This document shows, in pieces, positions 57,286-64,000 of a DNA stretch of 64,000 bases. The DNA is from Euptelea pleiosperma. Its lineage: Eukaryota; Streptophyta; Magnoliopsida; Ranunculales; Eupteleaceae. Position numbers and translations under genes: made by a program. Positions within the stretch are counted from its first letter, which is position 1. Every line of letters begins with the position of its first letter. The stretch covers positions 24,355,751-24,419,750 of the forward strand of contig CM068543.1 of the NCBI GenBank assembly GCA_035048495.1, read 5' to 3'. The notes under the pieces were generated by a model. That model was given only the letters and a program-made list of their open reading frames with translations. It was not told the origin of the DNA and did no database searches.

Positions 57286-57450
57286 GCCAGCGACAAAGAT
57301 ATCAGTTGCGGATTCGTGGAATTTGATGAGATCAAGCGGGTTTTGTGTTGCCAGAAAAATTCATCGGTAGATGGAGTGATGGAAGATGTGTTTAGAGTGA
57401 TGGACAAAGACAGGGATGTGAAGGTTGGGTTTGATGATTTGAGGAGCTGA
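57286..57450 (+). pseudogene. EF-hand calcium-binding protein fragment, part 1
   Basis: 55 codons: ASDKDISCGFVEFDEIKR, then a linker and VFRVMDKDRDVKVGFDDLRS to a stop. Two EF-hand units are visible: a decayed one and one with Asp at loop positions 1, 3 and 5 but Val instead of Gly at 6. After the stop, further sequence with the frame shifted (WVGLDS) suggests small indels. The copia-8 insertion at 57490 separates it from part 2 at 63134. The parent gene is unknown to me; calmodulin-like or CML proteins are the nearest type. Confidence 0.75.
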
Positions 57451-57489
57451 AATGGGTTGGACTAGATTCTCTACCAGTGACAATGATAC

Positions 57490-57842
57490 TGTTGTAAATT
57501 AGGTTGTAACCAGTAGATGAAGGTTGTGGATAGAAGAGGGAAAAAAGTGTAATGGAGGTGGAAGGTGGAGAAGGAGATTAGGGTTAAAGAGAGAAGTTGT
57601 GGGAAGATGAGAGAATGAATTGTTAATTCATTCTCCCACACTCACTGTATATATATGATGAGGAGAAACCCTACAAAGGAGAACACTATTCACGTGACAC
57701 TATTCATGTGTTACTATTCACGTGACACTATTCATGCGACACTATTCACGTGAATAGTGAAAACCCAAAAAAGGCCCCACGTAGGAAGTGGGACGCAGCC
57801 CACTTGAGACACCCACATGGGTGTATTACATAAACTCCAACA
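57490..57842 (-). repeat. 3' LTR of copia-8 (353 bp)
   Basis: Starts TGTTGTAAATTAGG, ends ACTCCAACA on the plus strand. It contains CACTATTCACGTGA-type repeats (57690-57760), one unit more than the other LTR, and short (AT)n. Confidence 0.97.
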
Positions 57843-57852
57843 CTCCCCCTCA
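57843..57852 (-). other. polypurine tract of copia-8
   Basis: TGAGGGGGAG on the minus strand, immediately before the 3' LTR: the plus-strand DNA primer. Confidence 0.9.
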
Positions 57853-57948
57853 AGCTGGTGCGAAGATATCCATCATGCCTAGCTTGCCAGTCAAGGTATG
57901 AAGAATAGACTTGTTCACCCCTTTTGTGAGTATGTCGGCAACCTGTTC

Positions 57949-59529
57949 CTATGTTCTCACATACGGATTACAAATCAATTTTTGTTGAAGTTTCTCTTTG
58001 ATGAAGTGACGATCAACTTCAATATGCTTGGTCCTATTATGCTGGCCTGGGTTGTGAGCAATGCTGATGACAGCTTTGTTGTTACAGTAGAGGCTCATCG
58101 GCTCTGTCACCTGGAGTCCCAGTTCCTCAAGCATGGTCCTCAACCAAAGGAGTTCGCACACACCATGTGCCATAGAGCGAAATTCTGCCTCTGCACTGGA
58201 TCGAGCTACAACTGGTTGTTTCTTGCTTCGCCAAGAGACAAGATTTCCTCCAACAAGGGTACAGTATCCTGACGTAGACCGACGATCAGTAACTGAACCT
58301 GCCCGATCTGCGTTAGTATAGGCTTCCACCCTAAAGTGTCCATGTCGCCCGAACAGTATTCCACGACCTAGAGAGCCATTGAGGTACCGAAGAATTCGGT
58401 GAACTGCCTCAAGATGTGATGACCGTGGTGCATGCATAAACTGACTGATAACACTAACAGCGTAAGCAATATCCGGACGGGTGTGTGCCAAGTAGATCAG
58501 CCTGCCAACCAATCGCTGAAACATAGCGACATCCTGAAGGGTGTCACCCTCCTCAGAATTCAGCCGATGGTTCTGATCAATTGGAGTCTCTGCCGGTCGA
58601 GCTCCTAAATACCCAGTCTCATCCAAAAGGTCCAATACATACTTCCGTTGAGAGATGAAGATGCTCTTCTGAGACCGAGCAACTTCAATTCCCAATAAGT
58701 ATTTCAGTGGCCCCAAATCCTTTGACTCAAACTCCGAGGGCAAGAATGTCTTCAGCTGCTTTATCTCTTTAGGATCATTCCCAGTGATGACAATGTCATC
58801 AACATAGACGATCAGTGCCGTGGTACTAGTCTGCTGGTGCTTCACAAACAACGTGTGATCGGCCTGACTCTGCTTGTAGCCCACTCGTCTGATCGCACTG
58901 CTAAACCGCTCGAACCATGCCCTTGGAGATTGCTTTAGCCCATACAGGGCTTTCCTTAACTTGCACACCTTGTCGTCACTTCCAGCAAGTGTCAACCTAG
59001 GTGGTAGTTTCATGTACACCTCTTCTGTCAAATCTCCATGCAGAAAGGCATTCTTCACATCTAGTTGATGCAATGGCCAGGACAGGTTGGCAGCTAAGGA
59101 TAGAAGAACTCTGACTGAGTTCATCTTGGCCACAGGTGCAAAAGTCTCCTCATAGTCTATCCCATATGTCTGAGTGAATCCCTTGGCTACGAGTCGTGCC
59201 TTGTATCGTTCGACTGACCCGTCAGCTTTATGTTTCACTGTAAAGACCCATTTGCACCCCACAAGTTTCTTTCCTCTGTGTAGTTGAACAAGTTCCCATG
59301 TTTTGTTCTTCTCAAGAGCCTGCATTTCATCCATCATAGCTTCTTTCCACTTTGGGTGACTAAGTACATCTGCAACACTGGAAGGCAAAGAAACAGAGGA
59401 GGCAATACTGACAAAATTTTGATATGACGGAGACAGAGACTGATACGAGACAAAATGTGAGATAGGGTGTTCCGTACAAGTACGTACACCCTTCCGAAGT
59501 GCAATAGGGAGGTCAATATCAGTTCTCAT
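57949..59529 (-). pseudogene. copia-8 reverse transcriptase-RNase H
   Basis: Open for 526 codons. RT: WKEAMMDEMQALEKNKTWEL (61-80), QLDVKNAFLHGDL (155-167) and the catalytic YVDD at 242-245. RNase H follows (TSGYCTLVGGNLVSW, SSAEAEF). Two RNase H positions that are normally Asp are Asn here, in YTNAD and LYCNNKA; both fit G-to-A changes, so RNase H is probably inactive. The frame differs from integrase upstream; the shift lies at about 59565-59590. In an intact element this would be part of one polyprotein released by the element's protease. Confidence 0.93.
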
Positions 59530-60476
59530 ATGATCGTCAGAAGTAGGAGATGCATGTGGCTCAAGAACAGAAATAGAACTGAGGCAGGGACAGAAGCAAT
59601 ACCTGGAACTGGATCCGAGGGGAGATTTGCAGATGTAGGTGCAGAGACAGTGGCTTGTCCTTTCTTCTTGGTTCTAACATATACACGCACATCAGCTGCA
59701 GTAGTGGAAGTGTCATTGTCATTAGACTGAGGTCCCGGCATAAGAATAGAGACAGGCAGAGGGCTGGGGACACTTTCTTCTGCAACATCATGCTCCCCCT
59801 GAAGAGAGGTCTGCTCACCAAAGAAGGGGATGGACTCAGCGAATGTGACATCCATAGAGATGAAGCGACGACGGGTAGCAGGATGATAACATTTGTACCC
59901 TTTTTTATTAGAGGGGTACCCCAAGAAGATGCACTTTAAGGCCCGCGGATCTAACTTGTCCCTCGAAGAACGATGAATATGGACATAACAAACACACTCA
60001 AAGACCTTTGGAGGAACAACGAAAGCCGGGCGGTCAGGAACCAGGAGAGATAGGGGAGTCTGAAATCCGAGAACCCGAGAGGGCATACGATTGATGAGGT
60101 AAGCAGCAAGTAAGACAGACTCAGACCAATAGTGTTTCGGAACCTGCATGCCTGACTGGAGAGCACGCTCAACTTCAAGAAGGTGACGATTTTTTCTCTC
60201 AGCAGTCCCATTCTGTTGAGGTGTCGAAGGGCACGAGGTCTGATGAACAATGCCATGTGAAGCAAAGTAGGATTTCAGACCCCCATCGAGATATTCCCCC
60301 TTATTGTCAGAGCGAAGAATCTTAAGAGAGGTATGGAACTGAGTGGTAACCATCTTATGGAACTCTTGGAAAATGGAGAATACAGCATCTTTGGTTCGCA
60401 TAAGGTACACCCAGGTACAACCGCTAAAGTCATCTACAAAGGTAACAAAGTACCGATATCCAAATAAAGAAGTCAC
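59526..60476 (-). pseudogene. copia-8 integrase core and C-terminal region
   Basis: 316 codons from YRYFVTFVDDFSGCTWVYL through LRSDNKGEY (second catalytic Asp) and NGTAERKNRHLL (catalytic Glu), then VFECVCYVHIHRSSRDKLDP and CIFLGYPSNKKGYKCYHP. It is separated from the upstream frame by a single in-frame TGA at 60489-60491, directly after HSDV, where copia integrases have Trp. It runs out of frame near 59570. Confidence 0.93.
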
Positions 60477-60488
60477 AGGCGCGGGGCC

Positions 60489-62207
60489 TCACACATCAGA
60501 ATGCACAATAGAAAAAATAGTACTTTTATTCTCACTAATGGGAAAAACAGAACGACAATATTTGGCCAGTTCACATGTTTCACAATGAAACGGAACTGCA
60601 GAAACAGAAGAGAAAGCAGGAAAGACACGCTTTAAGACTGACACGGGTACATGACCTAGCCGGTTATGCCAAAGCATTAACTGGTCTTTATTGACTCTAC
60701 TACTAGTACTGATGCTAGACTGGTGTGCAGATGCAGAAATCGAAGAATCTAGGATGTATAAGTCACCGTCCTCACGTCTACTGCCAATCGTCCGCCTCGA
60801 CTCCAGATCCTGAAACACACAGTGAGAAGGAAAAAACTTTACACTGCAGTTAAGACTTTTGGTAAGACTACTGACGGATAGTAAATGAGCGGTGAATTGC
60901 GGAACATGCAAAACAGAAGACAAAGAGAGAGTTGGTGTGGCATGAACATCCCATTTTCCAGAGATAGAAGAATAGGTGCCATCAGCTATCCGAACTTTGT
61001 CACGACCAGAGCAAATACCATAACTAGAGAAAACGGAGGACATACCAGTCATGTGATCAGACGCCCCTGAATCAATGATCCAAGAAGGGCTGGAAGGTAC
61101 AATAGAGGCGGAAAAAGCAGTCCTAGTACCTGTGTGAGCAAATGCAGACGTAGAATTGGAGGCCTGGCCATTGAGTTGGGCCATCATGCGGCGAAGTCGC
61201 TCAAGATCTGCAGGAGAGAACGAGTCTGTGTCCCCAAAGGAGGTAGACATTGGTGGTGCGGTGTCCTGTGTGACTGAGCGCGCTGAGGGAGGTCCCTGTT
61301 TTGCTGATTGACGTTTACGGGAAGTCGGGGCCTGTCTTGGGGGACGTCCATGGAGCTTCCAGCAAGTGGCCTGGATATGACCCATGCGACCGCAGTGATC
61401 ACACTTGGGTCTGGGTCGGTCTCCAGACTCCTTCGGACTGGATGTCTGGCCCTTCTGATTGGTAGTAGCCAGGGCAGAGCGGTCCTGAGTATCACTCCCA
61501 CTGCGGAGTTGCATGGCAGAGCGGCGGTTGTCCTCCCCCTGAATGTAACCATAGACTTGTGCTAGAGAGGTAGGAGCAGAATCCCTACCAAGGATCTGAA
61601 CACGAGCTCCCTCAATGCTCGGATGAAGGCCGAAGAGAAACTGGAAGATCCGGGAACGTTCAACCATCGCCTTGAAGGACTTGACGTCATTCGCGCACTT
61701 GGGGGAGTAACTCTGGTAGTGATCGATCTCCTCCCATTTGCTTCGAAGGGAAGCATAATATGTACCAAGTTTCATCTCCCCCTGACGAAGACAAGATATC
61801 TCTTGTTCTAGTTCATAGAGCTTGGCGAAATTGTCCACCTGGGAGTATGTCTGAGATACGGCATCCCAAACATCTTTGGCCGTTGGTAGGAACATAAACC
61901 CTTTGCTGATCTGGGTTTGCATCAAGTGAAGAAGCTAGGACATGACAGTCGGGTTCTTCATAATCCAAATCCGATGAGATTTGTCCTTCGGATCTAGATC
62001 TTTAGTAGCACCTGCCAGATACTCACTGTAGTCACGGCCCCCAATGTACATGAGAGCGGAAGTCTTCCATTCTAGGAAGTTGGTGCCATCGAGCTTCACA
62101 GTGGTGATGCAGAGCTGAGGGTTGTGATCTCAATAGGAGCCATGAGTCACAGGACGATCCTCAGAAGAAGAGCTAGAAATCACAGATGTGGCCTCGGGGG
62201 AACTCAT
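60489..62207 (-). pseudogene. copia-8 gag-protease-integrase N-terminus
   Basis: The ATG at 62207 (MSSPEATSVI) starts gag, which runs in one frame to 60492 except for stops at 62130-62132 (TGA) and 61935-61937 (TAG, in VMS*LLHL where relatives have Trp). The uninterrupted part from 61925 is 478 codons. It holds UBN2 gag, a CCHC knuckle (CDHCGRMGHIQATC, residues 175-188), protease DSGA (285-288), and the HHCC pre-integrase region (LWHNRLGH, CETCELAK) up to HSDV. The frame upstream of the ATG is open back to a TAG, so an earlier start is possible. Confidence 0.93.
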
Positions 62208-62780
62208 TGGAACAGGACCACCAAAAATAGCAGGTAGTGTACCGGAGGCTCCCAGAAAACCGAAGCGAGGTCTAGAGGATCCCTAAAGGCCCAATGAGTG
62301 GTGCACCTAGGACAGGAGGGCCCAGAGATGTCTGATTTTGAAAGAAAATCAAAACCCAAAAAGTAGTGGGGGATCCGGGTGATTTTTGGAAATTAGGGTT
62401 TCAACGGTTAGAATTCGTCGAATCAAGTTTCGAACTGTTCCACGAGCAGTACTGAAGAGGGCGGCAAGGTCAGAGGGGCCTGCTGTTGCATGAATATCAC
62501 AAAAAACCAAAACCCAAAAATCCTAGAAAAACGTGTTGGTCGGAAAAACGCTGGAGAAGCTTGAGAAGAAGATAAACTGGATCTCTGATGCGGCTGAAAG
62601 AAAAAATTAACCTGGAAATAAGAGCCTCTGGTGTTTTGCCTCAAGATTAATCCCCGAATAGAGCAGGAATGATCTCTGGGATTTCTTCAAAAGTTCTCAT
62701 TGGCTCCGGATGCTCACATAACCGTCTTAGATCGGAATGGAGTCTCTAGGGGACAAAGAAATATGCCCTAGAGCTACCAT
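62208..62780 (-). other. copia-8 leader between primer site and gag
   Basis: About 570 bp of untranslated leader on the minus strand. No long frame; contains a T-rich and CT-rich middle. Presumed site of packaging signals. Confidence 0.6.
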
Positions 62781-62792
62781 GCTTTGATACCA
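62781..62792 (-). other. primer-binding site of copia-8
   Basis: TGGTATCAAAGC on the minus strand, directly adjoining the 5' LTR. One mismatch to the usual initiator tRNA-Met site TGGTATCAGAGC. Confidence 0.95.
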
Positions 62793-63133
62793 TGTTGTAA
62801 ATTAGGTTGTAATCAGTAGATGAAGGTTGTGGATAGAAGAGGGAAAAAAGTGTAATGGAGGCGGAAGGTGGAGAAGGAGATTAGGGTTAAAGAGAGAAGT
62901 TGTGGGAAGAGGAGAGAATGAATTGTTAATTCATTCTCCCACACTCACTGTATATATATATATATATATATATATGATGGGGAGAAACCCTACAAAGGAG
63001 AACACTATTCACGTGACACTATTCATGCGACACTATTCACATGAATAGTGAAAACCCAAAAAAGGCCCCACGTGGGAAGTGGGAAGCAGCCCACTTGAGA
63101 CACCCACGTGGGTGTATTACATAAACTCCAACA
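62793..63133 (-). repeat. 5' LTR of copia-8 (341 bp)
   Basis: Near-identical to 57490-57842. Has a longer (AT)n at about 62949-62974 and one fewer CACTATTCA repeat unit. Confidence 0.97.
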
Positions 63134-63250
63134 GATACTAGGGCCATGATTAGGTTGGACGGTGTGGATGAAAATGAGGGGGTCGATTTTGAAGGTTTGC
63201 ACAAGATCTTGACTGTTGATTCAGCCGAGAGTACTAATGGATCGGCAGGT
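63134..63250 (+). pseudogene. EF-hand fragment, part 2, after copia-8
   Basis: Reads TRAMIRLDGVDENEGVDFEG, then LHKILTVDSAES and TNGSA, ending at CGGCAG|GTTTG, a plausible exon end with donor. It continues the EF-hand protein of 57286-57450. DENEGVDFEG is a second-lobe calcium loop. About 500 bp of T-rich sequence follows, as in a plant intron; retention of intron-like sequence points to DNA-level capture. Confidence 0.7.
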
Positions 63251-63847
63251 TTGTTCACATTGGGGGAATTTTATTTTTGTTGTTTTTCTGTAATTGGCTG
63301 TGGTGTTCATAGGTATTTGATCTTTCGATTTTTATGTGAACTAACATCTATACTTCTGAATTTTAAAGGTTTTTAAGGCTTTGGTTAGTGGGTATTCAGT
63401 TCCCTCCTCTCTTTTTTTTTTCTTGAATTAAATTTCTGTCTGTGACTCAAATGTTGGTCTGTCAAGGTCTGCTTGATTTTTTTTTCTATTATAATATAGA
63501 TGTCCCAGAAAAATGGGGTTCGGATTGATGGAGAGGATACAGAGTAAGGAGCAATGGAGAAGAAGGTCTAGGAAAAAATGGAAAACCCCTGTTTTAGAAA
63601 CAAAATGTAAAGTTTTAATAATAAAAAAATAAAGTCTCACGTGCAGTGACCGACACTTGAAGGCTTCATTAATGAATCACAAACGTCTTTTGTCGGCTTG
63701 GCGTTGAGCGGCTTGGTGTTAAAAGAAAAGTGGTTGCCAGTTGGATTTCTGAAATGACCGTCTGATTTTGAATAAATCAACGGCTTGTTGGTTCAGGTGA
63801 AATGTTCGGTCCTAAATTCTGTCCCCCGATCCCGACCCCTAAAAAAT

Positions 63848-64000
63848 TAAGAGGAAGGCTGATGCGGTTCAAAGTAATGATAAATGCTTTGATGGGGTAC
63901 TCATTAATGGAGGATATGGTCCTAGATAGAATGAAATGGCAGAACAAGATTTGTGTAGTCAAACCCAAGTAGTCGGGACAAAGCTTAGATGATGATGATG
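63848..64000 (+). mobile_element. RTE-type LINE 3' end, downstream part
   Basis: Encodes EDMVLDRMKWQNKICVV, close to the DMVLDRxxW ending of plant RTE reverse transcriptases, followed by a TAG stop, GGGACAAAGCTT and a GAT/ATG trinucleotide tail at 63988-64000. RTE elements end in such simple repeats rather than poly-A. It joins with 56835-56928 across the Pack-MULE. Confidence 0.8.

Larger units (their letters stand above)
57490..63133 (-). mobile_element. copia-8: young, complete Ty1/copia element
   Basis: 5,644 bp with TG...CA LTRs (57490-57842 and 62793-63133) and the perfect TSD GATAC at 57485-57489 and 63134-63138. Gag, protease, integrase, RT and RNase H run in copia order on the minus strand. 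The LTRs differ by about eight substitutions in some 320 aligned bases, a few indels and the length of an AT run. This is by far the youngest insertion here. The coding frame has three in-frame stops and one frameshift, so it is not autonomous. Confidence 0.97.
56929..63838. mobile_element. Pack-MULE carrying an EF-hand gene fragment
   Basis: 84-bp inverted ends, 56929-57012 (GGGTCGGGATCAAGGGACAG...) and 63755-63838 (its inverse), differ at a handful of positions. A perfect 9-bp TSD, CTAAAAAAT, at 56920-56928 and 63839-63847 is the Mutator hallmark. Without the nested copia-8 the element is about 1.26 kb. It has no transposase and contains an EF-hand gene fragment, so it is a Pack-MULE. Confidence 0.93.

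Noticed and set aside
59655..61811. Plus-strand frames of 60-94 codons opposite copia-8
   Set aside because: Antisense shadows of the gag-pol frame.
1..64000. CRISPR arrays, bacterial operons, ribosome-binding sites, prophage, rRNA
   Set aside because: No spaced identical repeats, no bacterial gene structure and no rRNA signature; all evidence is for plant nuclear DNA.

Overview
The window is nuclear DNA from a flowering plant, not microbial. The signs are spliced reading frames, Ty1/copia retrotransposons, Helitrons, plant MITE families, an RTE LINE, a tRNA-derived SINE and the first coding exon of a DCP5/LSM14-type gene. Base composition and long TE-filled intervals fit a mid-to-large plant genome; I cannot name the order. 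Boundaries were read by eye. Where I report a target-site duplication (TSD) I checked both flanks; other borders are marked approximate.

Region by region. 1-12.7 kb: three decayed copies of a small two-exon gene on the minus strand (A 400-915, B 8483-9143, C 9994-12424), each encoding a signal-peptide-like first exon. They are mixed with foldback MITEs, two head-to-tail Helitrons (3903-6491, 6495-8312), a Tourist-type MITE and a SINE. 12.7-18.8 kb: a full-length but dead copia element with unequal LTRs. 18.8-33.1 kb: three solo LTRs of one unnamed family (18796-21235, 27776-30658, 31371-32979), a long hairpin, more MITEs and remnants of Sirevirus-like copia elements. 33.1-50.8 kb: a stack of insertions up to seven levels deep: copia-2, then a Harbinger-like MITE, copia-3, a solo LTR, copia-4, a 4.3-kb Harbinger-like element and a Mutator-type MITE. 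Most levels are bracketed by their own TSD. 51.1 kb: the only recognisable host gene, DCP5-like exon 1 on the plus strand. No second exon is seen, so the remaining 12.7 kb is either a giant intron or the gene is broken. 51.9-64.0 kb: a MITE, a deleted copia element holding a LINE fragment, and an RTE LINE split by a Mutator-like element. That element carries a captured EF-hand gene fragment, which is itself split by a young copia element with near-identical LTRs and a perfect TSD (57490-63133).

Function. Apart from DCP5 (mRNA decapping and translational repression) and possibly the small secreted-peptide family, nothing looks like an active host gene. Every gag-pol frame is broken by stops, shifts or deletions. 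The window is therefore mainly a record of transposition order, LTR-LTR recombination to solo LTRs, and decay. The most interesting items are the nested stack, the EF-hand Pack-MULE, the small-peptide gene family, the tRNA-like sequence inside solo LTRs and a 44-bp MIRNA-like hairpin.
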